Part shown: piece by piece, positions 28,091 to 39,062 of the stretch | How positions within the stretch are numbered: position 1 is the first letter of the stretch | How the letters are laid out: each line of letters opens with the position of its first letter | DNA from: Cerrena zonata | Lineage: Eukaryota > Basidiomycota > Agaricomycetes > Polyporales > Cerrenaceae | Length of the DNA: 64,000 bases | NCBI GenBank assembly: GCA_038087015.1 | Contig: JASBNA010000086.1 | Location: forward strand, 1 to 64,000 | Direction of reading: 5' to 3' | Notes under the pieces: model-generated | Told to the model about the DNA's origin: nothing | Database searches by the model: none | The model's input: only the letters and a program-made list of their open reading frames with translations | Position numbers and translations under genes: made by a program

Positions 28091-29170
28091 CTAATTATGC
28101 AGACTTCGTAATTGGGCTAAGCGAATACTTTCTTTTAAAACATCTATAGATACATTAGCACCCCCACCACAAATACTAACGTGTTTCAAAGAGTCTCCGG
28201 ACTTATTAGTGATGACATTTATTTTAGAAGTAATACAACTTTCTTCAGCATCACCTTCTAGATCAGCAAGCACAACTGTTTTTGGTTTGATTTCATCAAG
28301 CTCCATTTTATCTTCACCTTCGTCTTCATTTGCATCTGATTGTCTTTCCAAATCGACTACTCCAAAACTTGAAGAGTAACCCATTTCATTTTTTTGCAAT
28401 TTTAATGCGTGAAATAATGACTTATTTGAATCAATGTACAAATTATCCCCACCACTTAAATGACCAAAGTTACCTCTTGATCTAACGGGCACTTTTATTT
28501 TGTCACTGGTATCACCGATATAAATGCTTGGTAAAGTAACATTGGTCAATGCACTTAGAAGGGTATTGTAGCACAAATCGAAAATAGGACCTGAACGGGA
28601 GAATACTTTCAAATGGGCATAGAGTACAAAAGAATAAGATTTCTTATTCCCACTGAATGAAGGGATATCTTCTAGAATAGATATATTCTCTGGAGTGTCT
28701 GGATATAGTATGCTTGATGTTTTATTTTCCTCGTCTCTAATTTCGTAACCTGGGGTTATCTTAAGTGATTCTGAAGGTATTATATTTGCATGCAATATGC
28801 TTTCATATATTTTTTGGGATGTTATCATTTCTTCATCGGTTGGAGCACCAGATCTTCCTCTAAGGATTTCAACAACTGGGTATATGGATGTATATTCTGG
28901 AGAAGCCCCGGATGTTTCCACAATTCCTAAAGTGATTCCGCAAAAAACTGAAGTATCACCATTCTTTGCCACTGCAGATCCAATCACAGAGTTTTCGCCC
29001 AAACTATTAAGATTTCCTTGACTTATTTCTAATGATTTGAATTCGGTGAAATTCCTCAATGAGGGCCTAAGACCAATGGCAAGATGGCGTTGTAAAGACA
29101 CATCTGGTGCAATTCTTGCAAGCACGGATGGTGGGAATGCCATTTGGCGTGATTTCTGCACTTCAGACAT
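28091..29170 (-). CDS. RRP43: Exosome core subunit Rrp43
   Basis: The 359-residue protein matches Rrp43 (EXOSC8) from FPPSVLARIAPDVSLQRHLAIGLRPSLR at the start through the RNase PH-type core. Conserved blocks include YPVVEILRGRSGAPTDEEMI, FSRSGPIFDLCYNTLLSAL and VRSRGNFGHLSGGDN. The last part (VVLADLEGDAEESCITSKINV) is the usual closing strand region. Rrp43 is one of six RNase PH-like ring subunits of the exosome and is not catalytic itself. It acts in rRNA processing and mRNA decay in nucleus and cytosol. The gene is convergent with UBP12. In S. cerevisiae RRP43 (YCR035C) lies close to BPH1. Confidence 0.93.
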   Translation of the reverse strand: MSEVQKSRQMAFPPSVLARIAPDVSLQRHLAIGLRPSLRNFTEFKSLEISQGNLNSLGENSVIGSAVAKNGDTSVFCGITLGIVETSGASPEYTSIYPVVEILRGRSGAPTDEEMITSQKIYESILHANIIPSESLKITPGYEIRDEENKTSSILYPDTPENISILEDIPSFSGNKKSYSFVLYAHLKVFSRSGPIFDLCYNTLLSALTNVTLPSIYIGDTSDKIKVPVRSRGNFGHLSGGDNLYIDSNKSLFHALKLQKNEMGYSSSFGVVDLERQSDANEDEGEDKMELDEIKPKTVVLADLEGDAEESCITSKINVITNKSGDSLKHVSICGGGANVSIDVLKESIRLAQLRSLHN

Positions 29171-29423
29171 ATCAGCTGTTTATGTTAATAATATTCGAAA
29201 GCAAGAATATATATCGAAACCTCTTCCCATACTTTGCTTGAGTTAGAGATGAAGCAAAAAAAAAAAACGAAAAAACATCGCTGCGAAGACGAATGATAAA
29301 TGTGTGTTACTCAATTTTTTTTTGCATCATAATCTCGGTATGGGTCCAACACCACGGTTAATCAAGTTATGAATTATATATGTATTATATATGTGTTATA
29401 TACATTAAGCTAGTTATGTTGGG

Positions 29424-31056
29424 CTATTCAAACTTCCCAACCTTCTGGATCCAGATTTTTTCAGCTTCCACGATGGTGTTATTATTGGCCTTCATTTTAT
29501 TCATGGTTTCGATATATTCGTCATATTCATCACTATCAAAGACAATACCACCACCAGCTTGTAAGTAGGCAATACCATCTTTATACACCATTGTTCTTAA
29601 GGCAATACAAGTGTCCATGGTTTTACCATCGTAGCCCCAATGACCCACGGCACCAGCGTAGATACCTCTCTTTTCCTTTTCTAATTCACCAATTAATTCC
29701 ATGGCTTTGACTTTAGGGGCACCACTGACGGTACCTGCTGGGAAAATGGATCTGAAGGCATCGAATCTAGTCTTGTCTTCTCTTAAAGTACCACTGACTT
29801 CAGATACTAGATGCATTACATGAGAGAATCTTTCAATTGTTAATAATCTATCAACGTTATTACTGGTTGGAGTACAGATTCTATTGACATCATTACGGGC
29901 CAAATCAACCAACATGATGTGTTCAGCTCTATCTTTCAAACTTTCTCTCAATATATTTGCATTTTCCTCATCTTCTTCATTAGTTTTACCTCTCTTAATG
30001 GTACCAGCGATTGGATGAGTGACAACTCTATCTTTAGTATCAGATTTGACTAGTAATTCTGGTGATGCACCTATTATTTGGAAATCAATAAGATCGATAT
30101 AGAACAAGTATGGAGATGGATTGACAGTTCTCAAATGACGGTAAATATTGAATGGATGAAGAGAAGTTGGTCTAGCAACCCTTTGAGATGGAACAGCTTG
30201 AATGATATCACCTTTCAAGATGTGTTTTTTCAATGTGGAAACATGATTTTCATAACCGTCTTGTCCTATGTTTGAGGTAAAAGTTTGGTTAGCCTTGATT
30301 GGAGGTTGCTTTGGATTAATCTCTTCTAAAGTTTGGTGAGTCTTTAATAATTTTTCGATACGGGCAATTTCATTTTCTGCTTTTTCAAACTTATCCTTCA
30401 AGCTGGTCTCATCAAATTTACCATCAGAAAGATCAATGTTATTAATAATTTGAAATCTCTGATAAACATTATCAAAAGCAAGTATTAAGTCACACAACAT
30501 TAAAACAGCTTCTGGTACTTCTAAAACATCTTCAACGGTCTGCGAGTTTTAGGTTCAAAGTATTTGATACAGTCATATGAAATATACCCAATGGCACCAC
30601 CACATAACTTGGGTAAACCAGGCAAATCAGCTTGGTTATATTTTGCCAATTCCTTCTCTAAAATAGTGATTGGATCGACATTCAAGTATTCTTCGGCGTA
30701 TTTTTTTCTCATCGTCTCCAGTTTTAATAATCTTCTTTGGGTTGATACCAATGAATGAATATCTTTCCACACTGTCACCGTGAATTGCGGATTCAAACAT
30801 AAAAGACGGAGTACGTTTTTCATTGTTCAAGTCTGCAAGCTTCAAGTAGGCCTGGTGAACAGTCAAGTCTTGACTGGCAACATACTTGTATATAGGATAT
30901 ATGTTTGGTCTTGGTGATTCGGAGGATTGATCCTTTTCAATTATCGATTTCAATGCATCGAACGATGGTTGAGTTTCAGACTGCACAATTTTGGTTAGTA
31001 AAGATTTTCCCGCTTTGAATTCATGGATTTAAAACTCGCTGAAAACGTACAAACAT
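29424..31056 (-). CDS. TRP2: Anthranilate synthase component I, 5' intron and two single-base frame changes
   Basis: The frames 30521-30980 and 29424-30500 read as one 520-residue Trp2. One extra base in the T7 run at 30701-30707 and one missing base near 30531-30538 (after EPKTRRPL, before EDVLEVPEA) must be corrected; the two cancel. Key marks are FPAGTVSGAPKVKAMELI, RTMVYKDGIAYLQAGGGIVFDSD and DYISYDCIKYFEPKTRR-like text. No ATG lies in frame at the 5' end. A 70-base intron (30981-31050) with GTACGT, TACTAAC and CAG joins ATGTTT (31051-31056) in frame. It converts chorismate to anthranilate, the first step of tryptophan synthesis. A Gcn4 site lies upstream. TRP2 and MET6 are neighbours in S. 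cerevisiae. Confidence 0.9.
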
Positions 31057-31144
31057 ATCTGCCAATGCTAATGTCGTTGTAAGAGTGTTACTATATCTCT
31101 TTCCTGTTGAATCCTCTTGTAAAGTTGAAAAATTTTGTCTTTTC

Positions 31145-31151
31145 TGACTCA
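31145..31151. promoter_or_regulatory. Gcn4-type site TGACTCA in the TRP2 promoter
   Basis: A perfect palindromic TGACTCA lies about 90 bases upstream of the proposed TRP2 start. It fits general amino acid control of tryptophan synthesis. Confidence 0.7.
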
Positions 31152-31259
31152 ACTCTCTCTTTTTTTAATTTTTTTTTTTTGGTTTGTTAACAGTCATATT
31201 ATATACAGGCACAGTACTTAATGAAGAGTTCTATGGTATTAAAATACATATGTACAAGT

Positions 31260-34200
31260 CTATAATCTTATTGCTTCCTTTAATATACATTGACCTACGA
31301 CGGGGTCGAGAAGCAAAACTTTGTCGCAGTCTACGGTTGTTCCGATGTTTGCATCGGAGGAAAGGTGAACCAAGATATCGACCTCTAGATTGAGGTCTAT
31401 GCAAAATGCCCTGCTTATTCTCTTATTGAAGGTTGGTAATTCGTAACCAGGGTGAGTGATGATGCATTCGTAGATTGTTCTTTCACGATCTTCGATGGGG
31501 ACATCATTGGCATGCTGCTGGGCTAGTCTTTGTTCTAGCATCTTGAGGGACCAGTAGTTCTTGTGTCTAATACCAAAGTACTGGTTTAGTTTAGTTGAGT
31601 TGATGAATTTTTGCAGCATTTGCAACAAGTAATGATCAGCCAACTCGCCTTGTACACCGTACCCAAGCAGCTTCAAATGACTGAATTGCTTGATGATGCT
31701 ATGGTGTAGCGATCTTCTCTTGTCTTGAGACGCAACCCTCTTTAGATGATTAACGTAAGACAAGTGAAGATGGGAAACAATTTGGAGCTGATTATAATAA
31801 ACTTCCATATCGTTGAAAATATCCAATAGTTTCACATGGCCTTTTGCTAATCCATAGGAAACATGGGAAGGTACTTTCGTTCCAATTTTCATTTGCCAGT
31901 TTGAATTCCGAAGATGGTGATTTTTGAAGTATTTTTATTATCGGTCTGGACAAATAGTTTCGACCAATGAAAAAGGCACCGAATGATAAATACCCGTTTG
32001 CATCTTTCCCTAGTAAAGTATGATAAAAGGAGCTTGCGTGATATGCTGGTAATAAGGAATTGTTATGTGGAACTAATACTTCATCGTCCGAATTTCGTTC
32101 CTCGTGTTCGCTATTTCCTGAAATGATGGTGTCACTTGCTTCTTCTTGATTATCGGATAGCCCTTGAGAGTGGGTAAAGATTGGAATGTTTCTTTCGTAG
32201 CAGTAATTCGATATTATGTTACTGATAAACATATCAATCTCATTGACGAAAAACTTAGCTCTTGTAAAGTGGTTCTGGTCTCCTATTGATAATGCTTCAA
32301 GTTTAGTAATAAGCTTTTCATTTATTTTTCCTTCATTCAAGTAGCTTAATTTTTTTAAAATGTTACTGGAATTGTCAGCATCAATATTAATAGCCGGGTT
32401 GAAATTCGATCCTTCCAAATATCTCATCTTGAAGTGCCTATGCATTACACTATGCATGAAATTTATTCTATGATAATCTGAATCATTCAAGTTTTGTTTT
32501 CCCTGATCGACTTCTTTCGATCTCGAAAATAGTCTGAAGGGAAGTAAATTCTTGTTCTTCGTTTGTAATGATTCTTCTAACTCAGACCAATCAATATTTT
32601 TGATTTTCACATTACTTATATCGTCCAATGTAAGAGTGACATTCTCATCCATATTGAGAAAGTAGTTTTGCTCAAAAGTATTGATCGTGTAACTTATTGT
32701 TAGACAAGTGGTTTCGTTTGGTGGATTATGAGTATATGATTTGGGGCCATCTCCAACACTATAATAATTGGGCGTATTATGCGGGTCTTGATTTTTGAAC
32801 GAGAATCTATTCATCACCTCCTGGTGCAATATCGAAATGCTTTCATTGTTTGAAAGATTTTGTAAACTTCTCAAAGGATGTGACCCAGACATTAAAGTTT
32901 TGAATAGGTTCGAACTTGGACTTAATCGAGTAACGAAGTCAGGAATATGCACATTAAACAAATACTTTCTAGAATTAATTTTTTCTAAAGATATCCCCAT
33001 TAAAGAATTTTTAGAATCTTTAGAGTCGAACCCTTGATTTAATGGAAGTCCGTAGATTACATGATCTTGGTAATACTTTTTGGAGTTTCTTAAATGTTCA
33101 AACTTATCTCTTGACCCACGAGGAATTAACAAAGCTTCAGATAGTTTTTGGGTGTCACTTGAATCAAGATCAGTGGTCGATGATACAGCCAACTGTCCGA
33201 TACAGTCCCTCCCTATCAAATTAGCAGAAAGGTATATGTCTGTTAACTGATTACTAGAATTATCGTATAGTTTTAGCATCTTTAAAAATCTGTAGATTGT
33301 TGATGGCGTGACAGTTTCATTTTGGAAAACCTCGAATTGACTCACCAACTTTATGAGCTTCGGATGGGGGTAAATTATGAGAAATTTAAGTATGTCAATC
33401 AATGATTTATATTTCTGCTCTTGCAAAAACCTGAAATATTCATTTAATTTTTCAAAACTTTTACAAGAGTTTGATGTTTGCAAGGAATACAATTCCAGAA
33501 TGAATGCATTGTAATCTGGAAGTAAGGCATCTCTTCTGTGAGCTTCAAGGAACCCGCTTATGGCAGCAGAGTTATGAAGAGAGTTAGTTAAGTATACTGT
33601 TTCTTGTATCAATCCATTCGAACATTTACTCAGATGTATATTGGAGTAGTTGACCGGCTTATAACTCGACGAGACAATCCATCGTTCAGGACTATCACAC
33701 ATGAACAAATGACAAGCCAATAACAATTGAGTTTGATGATAATACGAAATATTGTATTGCTCTTGTAAAGCAAGGGAGAACTGGAATGAATCAATCAATT
33801 CTGATAAGGAAACAGCAGAAACAGAAGATTGATTGGCAAACTGTGAATATGCTACTTTGAAATTATGATGCAAGCTAAAACTTATTTTAAGACTTTCTGC
33901 AAGAAATTCCTTGATTATCGATACAAGGTCTAATCTTGCTGCATATTTATTATCAAATCGATTCTCCAAAATTTTCAAATTAGAAATCCAAGCTTCATCT
34001 AAAACTTGGTATGCATGGAATGATATATTGATGGAGTCTACCTTCAATATTTCATTGGCTATAGTTAACAAAACTACTTTATTGTAATTTTGATTAAACT
34101 TAGACTCTGCTCGTTGGATGACAATACCAAAATTGGCTTTATTAGTAGCTGGATCGATGAATTCCACTAATGACCCACGTTCTGGAGGGAATTCATTGTT

Positions 34201-34584
34201 TTGCTGGCATATCTGATTGAAGTTATCGAATCTCGAATAAGTTATTTTCATTATATCATGAACAGGACTAGGATCCTTTTTCTCTCTTAAAAGGCCCTGG
34301 TAGTCATCAACAGGATTACAAAAGGCCAGCCTTTCATTGAAAAACTCTTTTAAGCTTATTTGTAGTTCATCTCTGTATATATTATCATTGATATCGGGAT
34401 ATACAGCTTCCTGTTCTATCTCATCCCAAGCATTTGGGTTCTGGGTTCCACTGAAAAACTTTGACCTGCTATTAAAATATTGTGATCTTATTGCCAAACT
34501 AGTGGAAACAAGTCGTTTCGGTATCCATACCGGTAGGTGCCTATAATGAAACACACGGTTAAGCCGTATTCTTAGGCAATTCAT
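31260..34584 (-). CDS. DSS1: DSS1-like mitochondrial RNase II family protein, degenerate active site, one frame change
   Basis: The frames 31792-34584 and 31260-31892 join into about 1107 residues if one base is removed from the T4 run at 31886-31889; the junction then reads LANEIGTKVPSHVSYGLAKG. The start MNCLRIRLNRVFHYRHLP is basic and suits mitochondrial import. An RNB-like core and a C-terminal S1-like domain support homology to Dss1, the exonuclease of the mitochondrial degradosome. The RNase II catalytic motif I-D-x5-D-x-D-D is here F-D-S-K-D-S-K-N-S-L-M (from D520), so three of the four Asp are gone. The later TSPLRR-type motif is also missing. It could be a diverged Dss1 or a non-catalytic relative. 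Assignment to DSS1 is by homology and by eye. Confidence 0.65.
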
Positions 34585-34925
34585 GAGATCCTAGTATTAG
34601 TCAATGAAGTTATGCATGTAATATTATTGATTTTTATTTTCAATTTTAGTGAAAAGAAGTGCAGTTATTCCGTACAATACGTATTGAGTGTTCCAACCTC
34701 TGTCTATAGGGGATTCTGATCTGATACTAAACAAAAAACTTTGTATATCGGGAAAGTATGCTTAAGTCAGAAGACCATTTGGCGATGGAACTGAAAAAAC
34801 TCCGTCAGATTTGACTTACAAAAAAAAAAAAAAATTTTGCGACCCCAAAGAACTTTATATTACAGTTCTACGTATTGAAGGAAAGAAAAGTATACATAAA
34901 CTCAGACCTTTAATAACTATACAGA
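34585..34925. other. Intergenic region between SHP1 and the DSS1-like gene
   Basis: These 341 bases lie between two reverse-strand genes. They hold an A14 run near 34820 and no ORF. I see no specific regulatory site. Confidence 0.4.
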
Positions 34926-36048
34926 TTATTTCCATCTTTGAACTATGACGGCATTTTTCAATTTAGCATCAGCCACGGAAACATCTTGAGATTCTTCAAT
35001 TGGTTTCACTGGGAAAGAATGGGACAATATGAATGGTCTCGATGCATCACCGGCATCTGGGTGACTTCTAACAAATTCGTAAACAGAAACTATGGAGTCT
35101 GTTGAGTTAAACTTATGAGATATTCTCTTACCGTTAGCGAATCTAATTTGGACTAGAGAGTCACCTTCACCTTGATCTTCAGGTTTATGTTGGGCTTTTG
35201 GTGTTTCAGTGGGAGGAGGAGTTGCAACTGGACCTGAAGAAAGTTCTCCTGGTACAGGGGGATCCTAATCTTTGACCTTGACCGTGGAATCCTCCGACTT
35301 TTCTCTTTGGGGGAGTCCAATCTTCATCGGTCTTCTTAATGACCGAGACATCGACATCTTGGCCAAATTCGACATTCAATAAGGCCACAGGTACTCTTCC
35401 ACGATTCAATTCTTGTAAAACGCTTGCATTTTCTGGATCATCGTATCTATGTAATGGGCCATCGCTGACAGTAAAACCTTGTCTCCAGAACGTGATTTCT
35501 CTCGAAACTTTAGCAGGTCTCTGTGGTATGTTTGCATTAGGATCTATGATTTGCTCACTGGGAGCGTCTTCCCCACCAAGCTTAAACCCAGTACCTGTAA
35601 ATTGTCTACGGGGAACTTCATCTGGTAGTTGATTTGCTGATGGGCGATCATCTGGTTGTTCTGCTTGTTCTTTCGCTCTTTGGAAAATTTGGTCAATGAC
35701 TCCACGGCCTGATTTCTTCTTATCTTTATTTGGATCTTCAACCTGTAACCCTGATTTTTCACCTCCGGTGAAGAAATTAGTATCGGTTTTATCTTCTTCA
35801 GACCCGTCATCTTGACTGTTCAAATCTCTAAAAGTTCTAATACCCCCGCTGCTGCTTTTCTTGCTGGAAGCACCGGCGCTTTTGGCACCAGAAGAAGATG
35901 CACCAGCATCATTGTTGGAGTAAAAATCTTCAATTGCATCCATGACATCGTTGTCGTTCCTGCTTAAGTATTGCTCAGCAAGTGATCTGGAAGAATTGGT
36001 CACATTGACAAATTGGTCAATCAATTGTTCTTGTTCGGGGTCTGACAT
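34926..36048 (-). CDS. SHP1: Cdc48 cofactor Shp1 (UBA-SEP-UBX), one frame change
   Basis: The product has 373 residues from the ATG at 36048 (MSDPEQEQLIDQFVNVT). One C must be removed from the C5 run (G at 35257-35261), after which the frame runs SPVPGELSSGPVATPPP and on to VIVQRWK at 34926. Domains in order are UBA (1-45), a charged linker with GIRTFRDLN, the SEP domain (ITFWRQGFTVSDGPLHRYDDPEN), a linker with GGFHGQGQRLGSP, and UBX, ending with the FP-loop SHSFP. It is the homologue of human p47 and recruits Cdc48 to ubiquitinated substrates and to protein phosphatase 1. It neighbours the DSS1-like gene on the same strand. Confidence 0.93.
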
Positions 36049-36756
36049 CCTCGTTGTATGGTGTATGTATGATTTCGATTCAACCAAACTTGGGAAAACG
36101 TCGATTATGGTCTAATGAATTCAATACTAGTCAAGTCCTTTAAAGCTTAATTGAGGTCTCTTTTTTCTCTGATGGCGAATTCAGTGTTTGATGTACGGGT
36201 GTTTTCTTGATAAAATTTGCAATTTTAATTTGCAATTTTAACGTCTACAAACTTACAATTGAACAAAGTAAAAAGTATAAAAACTTAATATTTAAATAAT
36301 AACCGATGTTGAAATCCCAAATAAAAAAAATTTATATATAAGAATATGAAATTTTTTAAACCCCGAAAAGTTGGTAGAAAAAATGGGTGAAAAAAATCAA
36401 AAAAAATGACATGAACTAAAATAACAAGATTAATTCCACCAACTCTTCAATAATTAAAATAAAGACATGAAAAAAAGCAAAAGAAACAAAAAGATAAGCG
36501 TCACAACAAAATTTCTTCATAACAAAATTAAAAGTAAAGTAAAAAGTAAAAAATTAATAGTAATAATTACATTAATGTTGAATAAATGTAATCGAGAGGA
36601 TACAGCATCAACAATAGCAAAAAAGAATTGAATAATGCAACAACCATTTTCAAATGGGGTTTAAATAAAATAAAATACTAAACAACAAGAAAACAAAAAA
36701 AAAAATAGAAGTTAGAAAACATCAATTTCTAAAGAAAATCTTTTTTTGCAACTTGC
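36049..36756. promoter_or_regulatory. Intergenic region 5' of SHP1 and 3' of MET6, with a perfect Rap1-type site
   Basis: These 708 bases are AT-rich with many A runs. The Rap1-type sequence ATGTACGGGTGT lies at 36191-36202, about 145 bases upstream of the SHP1 start. A direct repeat GCAATTTTAA is seen at about 36220 and 36232. The rest, towards MET6, shows no ORF and probably holds its 3' UTR. Confidence 0.5.
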
Positions 36757-39062
36757 TTAGTATTTACCACGGAAGTGTTTAGCAGCTTCAACCATATTGG
36801 TTAAAGATTCTCTAACTTCAGTCCAGCCTCTAGTTTTCAAACCACAATCTGGGTTAACCCAGAATTTGTTGGCTGGGTAAACTTTCAAGATTTCTTCGAT
36901 TCTGGTGATGAATTCTTCTTTAGATGGAATTCTTGGAGAGTGGATATCGAATAAACCTAAACCAATGTGATTTGGATAGTTTGAGAATTCTTGATGTAGT
37001 TTGGATCATCTTTTTTAGAGAATTCAATAGAAACAACATCAGCATCTAAAGCTTTGATGTGTTTTGGATCTAAATCAGAGTAACAGAAATGAGAGTGGAT
37101 TTGAGTAGAGTTTTCGACACCAGAAGTAGCAACTCTGAAAGATTGAGCAGCCCAGTTTAAGTAGTCGGATCTTTCTTTACCGGCTCTTAATGGTAAACCT
37201 TCTCTGATGGCAGGTTCATCGACTTGGATAACGGTGATACCGGCTTTTTCTAAGTCTTGAACTTCATCTCTTAAAGCTAAACCTAATTGTAAGGCTTGGA
37301 CTTTTTGAGAAACGTCATCTCTTGGGAAAGACCATCTTAAACAAGTAACTGGACCAGTTAACATACCTTTCATTGGTTTGTCAGTAATAGATTGAGCGTA
37401 AACTGATTCTTTAACAGTCATAGCTTTTGGTCTAGAAACATCACCAACAACAATTGGAGGTCTAACATATCTTGAACCATAAGATTGAACCCAACCACCA
37501 GTGGTGAAAGCATAACCTTCTAATTGTTCACCGAAATATTGAACCATATCATTTCTTTCAGGTTCACCATGAACCAAGACATCCAAACCAATTTCTTCTT
37601 GGAATCTAACAACAGTTTCAATTTCTTTTTCAATGAATTTTTCATAATCTTCAGCAGATAATTCACCTTTAGCAAATTTATTTCTGTTGATTCTAATATC
37701 TTTAGTTTGAGGGAAAGAACCAATGGTAGTGGTTGGGAATAAAGGTAAGTTATATTTATCTTTTTGAGCAGCTAATCTATCATCGAAAGGAACTTTTCTA
37801 GTAGATAAAGATTCGTCGATAGTGGCTAATCTTTCTTGAACCTTTGGATTAGTAGTAATAGAAGATTCTTTTCTTGATTTGATAGAAGCAGCGTTAGCAG
37901 CTAATAAATCAGCAACATCTTCACCACTAACATTTTTAGCAATGGTAACAACTTCATCTAATTTTTGAGTAGCGAAAGAGAACCAGTCTTTGATGGTAGC
38001 ATCTAATTTCTTTTCATTGTTTAAATCAACAGGAGTATGTAATAAAGAAGAAGAAGTAGAAACAATAACTCTATCTTTACCTAATTTTTCAATAGCCTTG
38101 TTAACAAAGGTAGAAGCTTTAGAGAAATCAGTTTTCCAAATATTTCTACCATCAACAATACCAACAGATAAAGTTTGTTTATCATTTAAGATAGCAGCAA
38201 CATCATCAAATTGTTCTGGAACTCTGACGAAATCGAAATGGAAACCAGCAACAGATAAATCTTTGATAGCAGATAAGTTAGCTCTAACATCACCAAAGTA
38301 AGTAGTTAAAACAATTTCTGGTAAAGATTCGTCACCAACTAAAGCATCAAAGGTAGCTTTATATTTAGATTGAACGGATTCTGGTAAATCTAAAACTAAG
38401 ATTGGTTCATCAATTTGAACTTGGTTAGCACCAGCTTTTTTCAATTCAGCTAATAAAGATTTGTAAACTGGTAAGAATTTATCTAATAAAGAAATTGGAT
38501 CTAAATCTAAAGAATCTTTATCAGCTTTACCTAAGAATAAGTAAGAAATTGGACCTAAAACAACTGGTCTGGTAGAAATACCTAATTCTTTAGCTTCCAA
38601 GAATTCATTAACTGGTTTTAAACCGGCTTCTTGGTTTAATTTGAATTCAGTGGAGTGAGAGAAGGTTGGTCTAACATAATGATAATTAGAATCAAACCAT
38701 TTAACCATTTCTAAAGCAGTGACATCAACAGCAGCAGTAGTTTCGGTGGCTTTTCTTTGTAAACCTCTACCCATAGCGAATAAAACATCAATTGGAGCCA
38801 AGTCGAATTTAGTATATCTGTCTGGAATAACATTGAATAATAATGATAAATCTAAAACTTGATCATAGTAAGAGAAATCATTAGATGGAATGATATCAAC
38901 ACCAGCAGCTTGTTGTAATTTCCAATTGTGGGCTCTCAATTCCTTACCTTTAGCTAATAAGTCTTCAACAGAGACTTTACCTTGCCAGTAAGATTCAGTA
39001 ACTTTTTTCAATTCTCTTTGACCACCAATACGTGGGAAACCTAAGATGGATGATTGAACCAT
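36757..39062 (-). CDS. MET6: Cobalamin-independent methionine synthase, one frame change
   Basis: The ATG at 39062 (MVQSSILGFPRIGGQRELKK) and the stop at 36757 give 768 residues, the family length, once a missing base is restored at about 36991 (KDDPNYIKEFSNYPNHIGLGLF). The protein matches Met6 throughout: HNWKLQQAAGVDIIPSNDFS, FPTTTIGSFPQT, the zinc-site IHSHFCYSDL and, after the frame change, NPDCGLKTRGW with the second zinc Cys. It transfers a methyl group from methyltetrahydrofolate to homocysteine in the cytosol. Codon use is strongly biased, as for an abundant enzyme. The missing A lies in a short homopolymer and is probably an error. The upstream region carries Gcn4- and Cbf1-type sites. 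Confidence 0.95.

Noticed and set aside
30984..30986. GTG as the TRP2 start codon
   Set aside because: Yeast initiates at ATG; the GTG is part of the proposed 3' splice site GTGCAG.
29424..39062. TRP2, SHP1 and MET6 as true pseudogenes
   Set aside because: Each is otherwise fully conserved and corrected by one or two single-base changes, mostly in homopolymers; sequence error is more likely.
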